DNA from: Solirubrobacterales bacterium
Lineage (GTDB): Bacteria > Actinomycetota > Thermoleophilia > Solirubrobacterales > 70-9
Assembly (NCBI GenBank): GCA_020438355.1
Contig: JAGQUT010000004.1
Span: forward strand, 118,501-182,500
Length of the DNA stretch: 64,000 nucleotides
Reading direction: 5' to 3'
Part shown: positions 55,421 through 63,982 of the stretch, one piece after another
How the letters are laid out: every line of letters starts with the position of its first letter
Numbering within the stretch: position 1 is the first letter of the stretch
Position numbers and translations under genes: made by a program
The notes under the pieces: model-generated
Told to the model about the DNA's origin: nothing
Seen by the model: only the letters and a program-made list of their open reading frames with translations
Database searches by the model: none

Positions 55421-56674
55421 ATGGCACGAGCTTCCACAGGCAAAAGCCGGGGCGCCAGCTCCCGGATCGGGTGGCCACTGAAGATCATCGTGGGCGTCCT
55501 TCTGGTCCTGCTCGTGCTGCTCGTTTTGAACGCTTTCGCGCTCAACAACGAGACCAAGCCGGCCGAGATCAACGTGCCCGGCGGACAACTCGTAAACACG
55601 ACTTCCGGCCAGCTCCAGGTTCTGGACACCGGGGAGCCTCCGGCGCAGGCCTCGTTGCCGGTCGTGCTGATCCACGGTTCGGCCGGGGCGATCAACTGGT
55701 GGGATGACCTGATTCCCCTGCTGGAGCCCGACCACCGGGTGATCGCGATCGACATGCTCGGGTATGGCGGCTCCGAGAAGCCGGATTCGGACTACTCGAT
55801 AGAGACCCAGGGAAGGGCTATCGCAGAAGTGCTCTCCCGGCTCGGAGTCTCGAGGGCCGTGCTGGTCGGCCACTCGCTGGGTGGCAAGGTAGTGACCTCG
55901 GTTGCCGAGCAGGCACCTGCACTGGCGGCCGGTTTGACGGTTATCGACACGGCACCCGACAACTCGTTTGGCGGCCTCTCCGGCGGTGCCCGCGCCAGCC
56001 GCACCCCCTTGCTGGGCCAGGCACTCTGGCGGGTCGCGCCGGACTCGATGGTCAGGAAGAACCTCGAACAGGGCTTCGCCCCCGGCTACGACGTGCCCGA
56101 CAAGTTCGTCGAGGACGTCCGTGAGATGACCTATCCGGCCTACAAGGATTCCGCGGTCCAGGGCGAGGAATACACCGAAGACCAGACCCTTGTCGAGCGT
56201 CTGACCGCACTTGAGAAGCCACTTCTCGTGATTTTCGGTGAGGAGGACCAGATCTATGACGCCCGGGAGGCGCTCAGCGCTTATGCGGCGATCCCCGGGG
56301 TCGAGACCCGCCTGATAGTTCAGTCGGGCCATTCACCGCAGGTTGAGGCACCGGAACAGACCGCGAACATGATCAACACCTTCGCCGCGTCGATCGTCGC
56401 TGCCGATACGGCCAGAATCGCCAGGGCCCGGGCTCTGGTCAGAAAGCAGCAGGCGAAGAAACGCCAGGCCAGAAACAGGGTCCGGCAGCAGGAGGCGAAG
56501 CGCAGGAATCCCCGGAACAAGGCTTCACAGCAAGCCGGAAACCAGCAGCAGAAGCAGCAACCGCAGCAGCAGGGTCCCGCTCAGAACCCCGGCAACTCAG
56601 GCCAGAGCTCCGCCAACGGTGCGTCGGCGGATGCGAAAACGGAGTCCGGAAAGGACTGGCAGGCCACTCCCTGA
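55421..56674 (+). CDS. membrane-anchored alpha/beta hydrolase with Gln/Arg-rich tail
   Basis: From ATG 55421 the protein has 417 residues: one membrane helix (about 20-41), an alpha/beta hydrolase domain with VLIHGSAGAINWW (about 82-94), the nucleophile elbow VGHSLGGKV (Ser152), an Asp in VIFGEEDQ and GHSPQVE with the catalytic His, and a C-terminal tail of about 70 residues rich in Lys/Arg/Gln/Asn. The substrate is unknown. A frame open further upstream to 55238 overlaps murA and is not favoured. TAGGGT lies ten bases before the ATG. Confidence 0.87.
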   Translation: MARASTGKSRGASSRIGWPLKIIVGVLLVLLVLLVLNAFALNNETKPAEINVPGGQLVNTTSGQLQVLDTGEPPAQASLPVVLIHGSAGAINWWDDLIPLLEPDHRVIAIDMLGYGGSEKPDSDYSIETQGRAIAEVLSRLGVSRAVLVGHSLGGKVVTSVAEQAPALAAGLTVIDTAPDNSFGGLSGGARASRTPLLGQALWRVAPDSMVRKNLEQGFAPGYDVPDKFVEDVREMTYPAYKDSAVQGEEYTEDQTLVERLTALEKPLLVIFGEEDQIYDAREALSAYAAIPGVETRLIVQSGHSPQVEAPEQTANMINTFAASIVAADTARIARARALVRKQQAKKRQARNRVRQQEAKRRNPRNKASQQAGNQQQKQQPQQQGPAQNPGNSGQSSANGASADAKTESGKDWQATP

Positions 56675-56688
56675 GCGGCCGGCTTCCG

Positions 56689-57024
56689 TCAGGGGGCGAA
56701 ATGGCCTCCGGCCTTGGCCCACTCGAGCAGCGCTTCCTTGTTCTCGAAACTGTCCGGGATGCGGTGTTCACCCCGGTGATGGACCAGGTAAAGGGCGTTC
56801 TCCCCGAGTTCGTTTCCGGTCGCTGAACTGACCGGGGGCGCTCCTTCCGGCACCTGAACGTCCTTCCAGATGTGCCACTGGTCCTTCTGCATCAGGAAGG
56901 GCACGATGTGCTCGAGCCGGCAGAAGGCAGTGCCAAGGCTCTTGTCCGGCCAGAGCAGACGGTAGCCCTGATCCTCCTCGAGCTCGACTCCACACCAGTC
57001 ACATTTGCCGCCCTGTTTCGCCAT
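56689..57024 (-). CDS. small protein with possible zinc-binding Cys/His pattern
   Basis: This 111-residue protein has CDWCGVELEEDQGYRL near the N-terminus and AFCRLEHIVPFL about 25 residues later, so two CxxC-like or C/H pairs could bind zinc. A Trp-rich middle part (KDQWHIWKD) and an acidic C-terminal region follow. No known family was recognised. A weak ribosome binding site (AAAGG) precedes the ATG at 57024. It is convergent with the alpha/beta hydrolase gene. Confidence 0.6.
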   Translation of the reverse strand: MAKQGGKCDWCGVELEEDQGYRLLWPDKSLGTAFCRLEHIVPFLMQKDQWHIWKDVQVPEGAPPVSSATGNELGENALYLVHHRGEHRIPDSFENKEALLEWAKAGGHFAP

Positions 57025-57093
57025 TTCAACCTTTCCTGACTTTCAGGCAAGACTAGCCGGAGCCTTTGCCTTGACCCGGCGTAGCCATCTATG

Positions 57094-57107
57094 CGAACAT
57101 ACGTTCG
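57094..57107 (+). promoter_or_regulatory. LexA-type SOS box of imuB
   Basis: CGAACATACGTTCG is a perfect GAAC-N4-GTTC palindrome, the box of Gram-positive and actinobacterial LexA. It ends four bases before the imuB ATG. Within it TACGTT could serve as the -10 element, five bases before the ATG. A TTGACC lies at 57071-57076. Confidence 0.88.
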
Positions 57108-57110
57108 TAT

Positions 57111-58322
57111 ATGTTCGTTTGTGTCCTGCTTCCACTTCTGGCTCTCCGGGCAGCCCTTGAAAGGGAGCAAAACCGCTTGCTGGAGCCAATTGCGCTGGCT
57201 CCTCAGCATGACGGTCCGCAACTGACGGGCGAGGTCTCCCCCGCTGCCCACCGGCTCGGCGTCCGTCCCGGGATGGGTCTCGGCGAAGCGGTGGACATCT
57301 GCCCGGAACTGGCCCTGATCACCCCTGACCCGGCCCGGGCCGCACAGATCTGGGAGGCCGTCCTGGCCCGGATCGAGTCGATCGGAGCGTCCGTTGAATC
57401 CGAAAGGGGCGGCGAAGCCTTCTTCGACGCAAGCGGCCTGGAAAGGCTGCACGGAGACCTGGAAGGAGTGATCGCTGCGGTCTCCGAAAAGCTCGGCCCC
57501 AGCTTCCTGGTTGCGGCTGCCCCGACCCGGCTCGCAGCCCTCGCCCTGGCCGGAGAGAGAGCCGATGCTCCGGACCGGGAAAGCGGGTCCATCCTCCCCC
57601 CGGAAGAAGTCGCCGCTTTCCTCAGCCGGATGCCTGTGGCCATCCTGCTTGACCGGTTGCCCGGGCCGGTCACCGAAACGCGCCGGATGCTGGAGGCGAT
57701 GCGGCGACTGGGCCTGAAAACGCTGGGTGATCTGACCGGACTGCCGGCCGATGCGGTCGCCGACCGTTTCGGCCCTTCCGGCCTGGCGGCCCGGGACCTT
57801 GCCCTCGGCATCGAAGGCCCGATCCGGCCGCGTACCCCCTTCGAGCAGATCACCGAGTGGCTGGACCTTCCCGACGCAGCCTCGGGCATCCACCTGGAGG
57901 GCGGGCTGACGATTCTCTGCGACCGTCTCTCGGCCCGTCTCAGGAGCTCCGGCCAGAGCGTCCGGACCCTGGTGCTCGAAGCCCGCCTGCTCGGCGGGGG
58001 CAGCTGGTCCCGTCAGGCCTCGCCCCGCCAGCCGAGCACCTCCTCGGCCGTGCTCCGGATGTTGCTCCTCCCCGCGCTCGAGCAGCTTCCCCGGCCTGCC
58101 GACCGGCTCGGCCTGCGGGTGCTGGAGACGGCCCCGCAGGAAGCAGATCAGCTCGAAGTGATCCACCGTCCCGGCGAGACCAGGCGCCGACGCCTCGGCG
58201 AGGCCGCCCGGCAGGTGCGGGCCGCGGTCGGCGAGAGCGCGCTGATGAGGATCCTCGAAACCGAGCCCGAATCCCGCCTGCCCGAGCGCCGGATGCTCCT
58301 GACCCCGTACTCGACCGAATGA
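57111..58322 (+). CDS. imuB: Y-family polymerase-like protein ImuB
   Basis: ImuB is the accessory scaffold of the DnaE2 mutasome, a catalytically dead Y-family homologue that binds the sliding clamp. The 403-residue protein begins MFVCVLLPL, where active polymerases have an Asp-containing motif, keeps the palm/fingers pattern (SPAAHRLGVRPGMGLGEAVD, then EAFFDASGLERL) and a helix-hairpin region (LGLKTLGDLTGLP). Catalytic carboxylates are missing at the first site. It lies in an operon with DUF6504 and dnaE2, and its promoter carries a perfect SOS box. No imuA-like gene is adjacent. Confidence 0.9.
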   Translation: MFVCVLLPLLALRAALEREQNRLLEPIALAPQHDGPQLTGEVSPAAHRLGVRPGMGLGEAVDICPELALITPDPARAAQIWEAVLARIESIGASVESERGGEAFFDASGLERLHGDLEGVIAAVSEKLGPSFLVAAAPTRLAALALAGERADAPDRESGSILPPEEVAAFLSRMPVAILLDRLPGPVTETRRMLEAMRRLGLKTLGDLTGLPADAVADRFGPSGLAARDLALGIEGPIRPRTPFEQITEWLDLPDAASGIHLEGGLTILCDRLSARLRSSGQSVRTLVLEARLLGGGSWSRQASPRQPSTSSAVLRMLLLPALEQLPRPADRLGLRVLETAPQEADQLEVIHRPGETRRRRLGEAARQVRAAVGESALMRILETEPESRLPERRMLLTPYSTE

Positions 58323-58356
58323 AGACGCCGGAGAAAGCCCCTGCCGAGGTCCTCCG

Positions 58357-58629
58357 GTGAGACGCGCGACCATCGCCACCTCCGGGACGAAGCCGACCAG
58401 GCTCTATGAGCCGCGGCCGGTCGATGTCGCCAGCGACAGCGGCAATGCGCCAATCCAGGTGAATGACGTCGATGTGGTGCAGGTCCGCGAGGAATGGATA
58501 GTCGAGGACGGCTGGTGGACCGCAGCCCCGATCAGCCGCTGGTACTTCGAAGTGGTGCTGATCGACGGTCGTGACCTGACCGTTTTCCGTTCCTTTCCTT
58601 CCGGGCAGTGGTTCGCCCAACGCGCCTGA
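58357..58629 (+). CDS. DUF6504 family small protein
   Basis: The 90-residue protein has the family pattern VREEWIVEDGWWTAAPISRW, then YFEVVLIDGRDLTVF and GQWFAQR. DUF6504 proteins are encoded between imuB and dnaE2, or next to Y-family polymerases, in many actinobacteria; a role in the mutasome is implied by context but unproven. GTG 58357 has a weak GAGG site. It is 34 bases after imuB and 96 bases before dnaE2. Confidence 0.85.
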   Translation: MRRATIATSGTKPTRLYEPRPVDVASDSGNAPIQVNDVDVVQVREEWIVEDGWWTAAPISRWYFEVVLIDGRDLTVFRSFPSGQWFAQRA

Positions 58630-58643
58630 ACCGGAGGCCAGGC

Positions 58644-58673
58644 ATCGAGATGCCCAAAGTTGCACCTATAGGT
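58644..58673. repeat. copy B of a ~30-base conserved motif
   Basis: ATCGAGATGCCCAAAGTTGC followed by ACCTATAGGTCC, with a perfect palindrome ACCTATAGGT, lies in the 96-base gap before dnaE2. It matches copy A at 43992-44022 over about 30 bases with a few changes. Confidence 0.6.
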
Positions 58674-58725
58674 CCATTTAGGACACTTCGACGGGTCCGA
58701 ACCTCTTTCCGGGCCCGGTGACGCG

Positions 58726-61700
58726 ATGGCTCCTTACGTCGAGCTGCACTGCCATTCCTCGTTCTCTTTCCTCGACGGAGCTTCTTCGCCGCTGGAACTG
58801 GTGAACCGGGCGGCCGAGCTCGGCTACCCGGCCCTCGCCCTTACCGACCACGACGGAATCTGGGGCTCGATGGAGTTCGCGGTGGCCAGCAAGGGTGCCG
58901 GGATCAGGGCGATCACCGGAACGGAGCTGACCGTCGAGGATGGCGGACGGCTCTTTCACCTGACCCTGCTGGTGGAGAACCAGGCCGGCTACCGGAACCT
59001 CAGCCGGCTGCTCACCACAGCCCACCAGCACACCCGGGACGGCCGGGACCGGCGGGCCGGACAGCCCTGCGTTTCACTGGATGCGCTGGCCGAGCGGACC
59101 GAGGGGCTGATCTGCCTGACCGGATGCGCCAGACAGGGACTGGTCCCGGCAGCCTGGAGTGATGGTGATCTGGCCCGCGGAGAAAGCCTTTGCCGACGGC
59201 TTCGCCGCTGGTTCGGGCCGGAGAACCTCAGGGTGGAGATCCAGCGCCCCTACTGGCGGCATGACCACGCCCGAAACCGCTGGCTCTCAGGACTGGCCCG
59301 CAGCCTGGATTTGCGGCTTGTCGCCACCGGCAACGTCCACAGCCACGAACCCGCCAGGGCCCGCCTTCAGGATGCGCTGGTCGCGGTCCGGCTGGGTTCC
59401 AGCCTGGCCGACTCCGAGCCCTATCGCCGGGGCAACTCGACCTCGGGAATGGCTTCACCACAGCAGATGGCCGCCCGTTTTCCCGACTATCCGGAAGCGG
59501 TGGAAGAAACGGTCCGGGTCGCCGAAAGACTCACCTTCGACCTCGAGAGGAACCTCGGCTACCGCTACCCGCAACAGGGCGACCCGGAGACCGACCGCGA
59601 ACTGAAGAACCTCTGCTGGTCAAGGATCGACGAGCGCTACCGGGGCACCCCCGAGGAGCCGGAGGCACACTCACGGCTGGAGAAGGAACTCGGGATCATC
59701 AGCGGACTGGGGCTCTCTGGCTTCTTCCTGCTTCACCACGACCTGCTCGAGCTTGCCCGCGAGGTCGCGGTCGAGGTACGGGGAACGTCATCGGCACGGG
59801 GCGTGCTGCCGCCGGGTCGGGGCCGGGGATCATCGGTCAGTTCGATCGTCTGTTACCTGACCGGTCTCTCGCACATCGACCCGGTAAAGGCCGGGCTCTT
59901 CACCGGCCGCTTCCTCAACGAGGAGGTCAGCGCAGTCCCCGACATCGACCTCGACTTCCCCCGTGATATCCGCGAAAGGCTTATTCCGCGGATTCACCAG
60001 CGTTACGGCCGGGACCGCTCGGCACTGGTCGCCGCCTTCCCCACCTACCGCTCACGGGGAGCGATCAGGGACTTCGGAAAGGTGCTGGGAATCCCCGAGA
60101 CCGAGATCGAGAGGGCCGCCCGGGCAGTTGACTTCCACAGCGGATCGGATGATTTCCAGCGGGACCTGAACCAGGCGATCGGCCGCGAAAGGGCCCACTC
60201 GCCGGCCTGGCGGCATCTGGCCTGGCTTTCCCGCGAAGCGAGGACCCTGCCCCGCCATGCCTCGCAGCATTCGGGCGGGATGGTCATCTCGACCCGGCCG
60301 CTGGTCGAGATATGTCCGGTAGTGCCGGCCGCCATGGAACAGCGCCAGATCGTCCAGTGGGACAAGGATTCCTGCCAGGACGCGGGCTTCCTCAAGATCG
60401 ACCTGCTCGGCCTCGGAATGCTCTCGGCCGTCGAGAGGACGATCGACGAGATCCATCGTGCCCGCGGAGAGACCGTGGACCTGAGCCGGATCGACCTTGG
60501 TGACAGGGCTGTCTTCCGGATGATCCAGCGGGCCGAGACAACTGGTGTCTTCCAGATCGAAAGCCGGGCCCAGATGCAGATGCTGCCCCGCATGAAGCCG
60601 CAGAACATCGACGACCTGACCATCCAGGTGGCTCTGATCCGCCCCGGACCGATCCAGGGTGGTGCCGTCCACCCTTATGTCGAGAGACGACGGAAGCTGC
60701 GTGAGGACCCCGGGTACGAGGTCCCCTTCGCCCACGATCTGCTGCGGCCGGTGCTGGGAGAGACCCACGGGGTGATCATCTTCCAGGAGCAGGTGATCGA
60801 GGTTGCGATGCATGTCGCCGGCTTCAGCTCTTCAGAGGCGGAATCTCTGCGAAGGGCGATGAGCCGTAAGCGGTCCCGTAGATCACTGGAAGCCCATCAC
60901 CAGAGGTTCATCGAGGGAGCTCTGGCCAACGGCGTCTCCAGGGAAGTCGCCGACGGCATCTTCGACCAGATCATCGGGTTCTCCGGGTTCGGCTTCCCCA
61001 AGGCTCACTCGGCGGCTTTTGGCCTGCTCGCCTACCAGTCTTCCTGGCTAAAGCATTACTACGCCCCCGAATACCTTTCCTCGCTGCTGAACGAGCAGCC
61101 GATGGGTTTCTACCCTCCGGATTCGCTGGTCCAGGAAGCCAGGAGAACCGGCGTCGAGGTGCTTGCCCCGGACATAAACCACAGTCGGGTCGAGTGCGTG
61201 ACCGAGTGGCCTTCAGGTGAAGGCTCCACACAGGCAAACGAGCCGGAAGCCACGCCTGTGGAGGGTTCGCCGCAGCCGGCGGTCCGGATCGGCCTTGGTT
61301 ACGTGAAAGGAGTCAAAGCGGAGGAAATGGAGAGGCTGGTTGCCGAGAGGGACCGTGGTGGCGCGTTCAGGGACCTGGGTGATCTCTCTTCCCGCCTTCC
61401 GCTTGGTCGCAGCGACCTCGAGCAGCTCGCCTGGGCCGGGGCCCTGCGCTCCTTGCCCCGTGGAGACCGGGTGGCCGGCCTCTGGAGCGTCGGCCTGACC
61501 CCTGACCGCCGCGCCGTCTCTGAAGGCCTCCAGCTAGCGATTCCTTTTGAAACCCCTGCGGCTCCGGAGCTTGACGAGCCAACCGACTGGGCGAGGGTCC
61601 AGGCCGAATACAGCTCGATCGGCATGACCCTCGAGGGGCATCCGATGGCGCTGGCCCGCAGGCAGATACCCGAAAGCGTCTTGCCGACCACGGAAGCCGC

Positions 61701-62019
61701 CAGCCGGCCGGACCGCACCTGGGTCGAGGTCGCGGGCATCCAGGTGGCGCGCCAGCGGCCGGAGACAGCCCACGGTGTGATCTTCATCCTGATCGAGGAC
61801 GAGCATGGCACCCTGAATCTCGTTCTGCCCCCACCCGTCGCCCGGAACCACCGCCAGGTCATTCGAACGGCCACCCTGGTCAAGGCCAGCGGCCGAATAG
61901 AGACCAATCAGGGTGTCGTCAACCTGCTGGTTCGCGGCCTCTCCGAAATCCACCCGCCCGACCCCCGAATCAAGGCGGTAGCACCGGCCGGATTCAACTT
62001 CGGGCGGCGTGGACGATGA
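58726..62019 (+). CDS. dnaE2: error-prone DNA polymerase III alpha subunit DnaE2
   Basis: DnaE2 is the translesion/error-prone C-family polymerase that acts with ImuB during SOS. The 1097-residue protein has an N-terminal PHP domain (ELHCHSSFSFLDGASSPLEL at 5-24, then ALTDHDGIWGS), the polymerase core with the catalytic PDIDLDFP at about 405-412, a fingers/HhH region (GFSGFGFPKAHSAAFGLLAY) and a C-terminal OB-fold region. Length and motifs fit DnaE2 rather than DnaE1, which is longer and has a C-terminal clamp/tau region. No SOS box precedes it directly, so it is probably read from the imuB promoter. Confidence 0.95.
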   Translation: MAPYVELHCHSSFSFLDGASSPLELVNRAAELGYPALALTDHDGIWGSMEFAVASKGAGIRAITGTELTVEDGGRLFHLTLLVENQAGYRNLSRLLTTAHQHTRDGRDRRAGQPCVSLDALAERTEGLICLTGCARQGLVPAAWSDGDLARGESLCRRLRRWFGPENLRVEIQRPYWRHDHARNRWLSGLARSLDLRLVATGNVHSHEPARARLQDALVAVRLGSSLADSEPYRRGNSTSGMASPQQMAARFPDYPEAVEETVRVAERLTFDLERNLGYRYPQQGDPETDRELKNLCWSRIDERYRGTPEEPEAHSRLEKELGIISGLGLSGFFLLHHDLLELAREVAVEVRGTSSARGVLPPGRGRGSSVSSIVCYLTGLSHIDPVKAGLFTGRFLNEEVSAVPDIDLDFPRDIRERLIPRIHQRYGRDRSALVAAFPTYRSRGAIRDFGKVLGIPETEIERAARAVDFHSGSDDFQRDLNQAIGRERAHSPAWRHLAWLSREARTLPRHASQHSGGMVISTRPLVEICPVVPAAMEQRQIVQWDKDSCQDAGFLKIDLLGLGMLSAVERTIDEIHRARGETVDLSRIDLGDRAVFRMIQRAETTGVFQIESRAQMQMLPRMKPQNIDDLTIQVALIRPGPIQGGAVHPYVERRRKLREDPGYEVPFAHDLLRPVLGETHGVIIFQEQVIEVAMHVAGFSSSEAESLRRAMSRKRSRRSLEAHHQRFIEGALANGVSREVADGIFDQIIGFSGFGFPKAHSAAFGLLAYQSSWLKHYYAPEYLSSLLNEQPMGFYPPDSLVQEARRTGVEVLAPDINHSRVECVTEWPSGEGSTQANEPEATPVEGSPQPAVRIGLGYVKGVKAEEMERLVAERDRGGAFRDLGDLSSRLPLGRSDLEQLAWAGALRSLPRGDRVAGLWSVGLTPDRRAVSEGLQLAIPFETPAAPELDEPTDWARVQAEYSSIGMTLEGHPMALARRQIPESVLPTTEAASRPDRTWVEVAGIQVARQRPETAHGVIFILIEDEHGTLNLVLPPPVARNHRQVIRTATLVKASGRIETNQGVVNLLVRGLSEIHPPDPRIKAVAPAGFNFGRRGR

Positions 62020-62151
62020 GGCCGGAAAGAACCCGCAAAACACGAACAAAACACAAACGCCTGTTCGTGCAGGAGCGGGACGAACACCAGAAACGGAACT
62101 TTCTCCTTGGCTCTACAGAACGGTTTGCGGCGCATCCTGCAACGAACCTTG

Positions 62152-62165
62152 CAAACATACGTTCG
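62152..62165 (+). promoter_or_regulatory. imperfect LexA-type box
   Basis: CAAACATACGTTCG differs by one base from the imuB box (A for G in the left half). Confidence 0.5.
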
Positions 62166-62188
62166 TGTCCGACCGGGGTCGTACATTA

Positions 62189-62202
62189 CGAACCTATGTT
62201 CG
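62189..62202 (+). promoter_or_regulatory. LexA-type SOS box downstream of dnaE2
   Basis: CGAACCTATGTTCG is a perfect GAAC-N4-GTTC palindrome, 24 bases after the imperfect box. It contains the ATG (62196) of a short plus-strand frame. Confidence 0.7.
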
Positions 62203-62603
62203 TGCAGAAAGAGAAGAAGAACAGCCGGGCAGCAGCCCGGGCGGCTGACGCCCTGGACCTCATGATCGAGTTCGTAACCCTCGGTGAATACGGCCTCGAG
62301 TACCCAGAGCACATCCATGGGGACAGCCGCAGGAACACCACCCACGACCAGCTGATGAGCGCTCACCAGCCCAGCCAGCAGCGTCACGGAAGCCAGCCTC
62401 AGCGGCACCGTCACGGCCGCCGTCCCTGCCGGCCCGGACGCACCCGGGTTGATCTGCCGGGCTTCGCTGACCGTCCAGGTCACGAGGTACCGGGCGTCCA
62501 GCCGGGCCGACGGCACAGGGCACAGGCCAAATCTCAGAACCGTCCCACCTCCGCCCTGCCCGAGGCACTAAGGCCCCCACGGATCCGGATCGAAGCGGCC
62601 TAA
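62196..62603 (+). CDS. candidate SOS-controlled small ORF, function unknown
   Basis: The frame gives 135 residues from ATG 62196, or 133 from GTG 62202. The first 45 residues look coding: a helix-forming RAAARAADALDLMIEFVTLG with mostly G/C third positions. From about residue 55 it becomes Arg/His/Gln/Pro-rich, which is typical of a frame opposite real or spurious high-GC sequence, and it runs into the stop of the convergent M28 gene. It may be a short real gene with an extended tail, or no gene at all. It is listed because a perfect SOS box covers its start. Confidence 0.3.
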   Translation: MFVQKEKKNSRAAARAADALDLMIEFVTLGEYGLEYPEHIHGDSRRNTTHDQLMSAHQPSQQRHGSQPQRHRHGRRPCRPGRTRVDLPGFADRPGHEVPGVQPGRRHRAQAKSQNRPTSALPEALRPPRIRIEAA

Positions 62604-63763
62604 GTCTCGCTGACCGCCGTGTCGAGATCCTCGACAAGTTCACATGCGAAACGCACGGCCCTTGAAAATGCCGCTTCGCTGATCTTCTCGACAGTGTCCG
62701 TGGGCCAGTGATAGTCGGGGATCGCGCCCTCCTGGTTGACGATGCTGATCGCCCGACCTCCCCGCACCAGCACGGGCGTCGCGTCATACGGCAGTCCTGA
62801 ACCGTCTTCCAGAGGCCTGGCCCGTAGTTCCGGGCTGCGCCGCCCGACGAGATCAGCAGCATCAAGAAGTTCCTTGTCCGGTCGCGGGCCCAGTGGACCG
62901 TTCTCCCGGCTGAGCACGCGCAGAGGAGCATCAGCGCTGACGCCATCGAAGTTCAAGAACACCCAGCCTTCCGTGTCCGTGGAGGCCAGGAACTCCCTCA
63001 TTCCAATGACTCCGGACTCCTCGCTCCCGGTCACAAGCACCACCACCCTTGTGTGCTCAAGAGGCTGGTCAACCAGGCATCTGGCGAGGCAAAGGGACGC
63101 GGCAACACCTGAGGCGTTGTCATTCGCGCCGGCCACGTTGATACCCCTCACTTCGCGGTGAAGCACTACGGCGGCGGCAGCACAGATCGCCGCACGAGCC
63201 AGACTACCTGCTGACCTGACGGCTCTTCTGCCTGGAAGCAAGGTTGAGATCGCGTTGACCAACACTGCGGCCGTCGTCGCTTCGACCAGCTTGCCGAGCG
63301 ACGGGGTGACCGACGGATGAAACATGAGCCCTGATCGCGACGAATCCATGTGTGACACGAGGCAGATGGTCTGCCGGCATTCGCCCGCGGGCTCGATCGT
63401 CGCAGTCACGTTCTGACTGGTCTTTGTCCGGAGCAGATTCAGGGGACTGCGAGCCGGGAAGCGCAACTCACCGAGCCCCAAGAGCAACGAACTGAACGCG
63501 GAGAATCCCGCCGCGAGCCGGCTGAAACGCCCGAGCGGCCCCGCCAGCAAAGCGAGCGAAAAGACGAGCAGGTAAGTGGGCCCGAAGCTCCTCTGGGAAC
63601 GAAAGCTCTCGGTCAGCGGGTGAAGGCCCATGTCAGCGAGCCGTGACGAAATCAGCCTGGCCGCGGCGCGTTCCTCCGGAGAAGCAGATGGCCGGGGACC
63701 GATGTCCGACGCCAATTGGTGAATCAATCCCGTTTCGGGATCCGGGTGCCTTCGTTCTGCCAC
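62600..63763 (-). CDS. M28 family zinc peptidase
   Basis: The 387-residue protein has two or three N-terminal membrane helices (about 60-90) and later hydrophobic segments (about 160-200), and an M28 catalytic domain with SHMDSSRSG (first metal-binding His-x-Asp), GANDNASGVAASL (second Asp), VTGSEESGVIGMREFL (Glu-Glu) and YHWPTDTVE (last His). M28 enzymes are usually aminopeptidases; the substrate here is unknown. GTG 63763 is used, with TAGACT six bases upstream and no ribosome binding site. The membrane segments inside the sequence suggest a membrane-embedded form. Confidence 0.85.
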   Translation of the reverse strand: MAERRHPDPETGLIHQLASDIGPRPSASPEERAAARLISSRLADMGLHPLTESFRSQRSFGPTYLLVFSLALLAGPLGRFSRLAAGFSAFSSLLLGLGELRFPARSPLNLLRTKTSQNVTATIEPAGECRQTICLVSHMDSSRSGLMFHPSVTPSLGKLVEATTAAVLVNAISTLLPGRRAVRSAGSLARAAICAAAAVVLHREVRGINVAGANDNASGVAASLCLARCLVDQPLEHTRVVVLVTGSEESGVIGMREFLASTDTEGWVFLNFDGVSADAPLRVLSRENGPLGPRPDKELLDAADLVGRRSPELRARPLEDGSGLPYDATPVLVRGGRAISIVNQEGAIPDYHWPTDTVEKISEAAFSRAVRFACELVEDLDTAVSET

Positions 63764-63769
63764 CGGGCA

Positions 63770-63775
63770 AGTCTA
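63770..63775 (-). promoter_or_regulatory. candidate -10 element of the M28 peptidase gene
   Basis: TAGACT is six bases before the GTG at 63763, again at leaderless spacing. Confidence 0.4.
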
Positions 63776-63825
63776 AGGCTGCCGTTGCCATGAGCGAGAG
63801 GCCCCACTGCCAGCACGCGGCAACA

Positions 63826-63857
63826 CAAACAAAAAGAGCCGCCCCGAAGGGCGGCTC
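63826..63857 (-). terminator. intrinsic terminator after 5S rRNA
   Basis: On the minus strand GAGCCGCCC-TTCG-GGGCGGCTC is followed directly by TTTTTG. The 9-bp stem with a stable TTCG loop follows the 5S gene and would end the rRNA operon. Confidence 0.92.
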
Positions 63858-63865
63858 AATGAAAA

Positions 63866-63982
63866 ACCGGCGGCGACCTACTCTCCCAGGGGGTTGCCCC
63901 CCAAGTACCATCGGCGCTGTGGTGCTTAACGGCTCTGTTCGGAATGGGAAGAGGTGTTTCCACCACGCTATTACGCCACCGG
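63866..63982 (-). rRNA. rrf: 5S ribosomal RNA
   Basis: Minus strand, about 117 nucleotides. It starts near CCGGTGGCGTAATAGCGTGG, has the conserved loop CCCATTCCGAACAGAGCC (quoted in part) and GTTAAGCACCACAGCGCCGA, and ends GGAGAGTAGGTCGCCGCCGG. The two ends pair (CCGG-rich). It is followed by a strong terminator, so it is probably the last gene of an rRNA operon that continues outside the window. Confidence 0.95.

Larger units (their letters stand above)
62020..62599. other. 580-base region with LexA-like boxes and doubtful ORFs
   Basis: Between dnaE2 and the M28 peptidase. The first 180 bases are GTTCG-rich, with inverted CACGAAC/GTTCGTG (about 62043-62071) and two LexA-like boxes. The rest holds two overlapping open frames on opposite strands, neither with recognisable homology. 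The plus-strand frame starting within the SOS box is listed separately. Confidence 0.6.

Noticed and set aside
56892..58379. Long minus-strand frame opposite imuB
   Set aside because: The plus strand encodes a recognisable ImuB with an SOS box; the opposite translation is low-complexity.
61908..62516. Minus-strand open frame with a hydrophobic stretch
   Set aside because: It overlaps the end of dnaE2 and the SOS boxes. The first 45 codons have plausible base use, but no family was recognised and no ribosome binding site precedes it.
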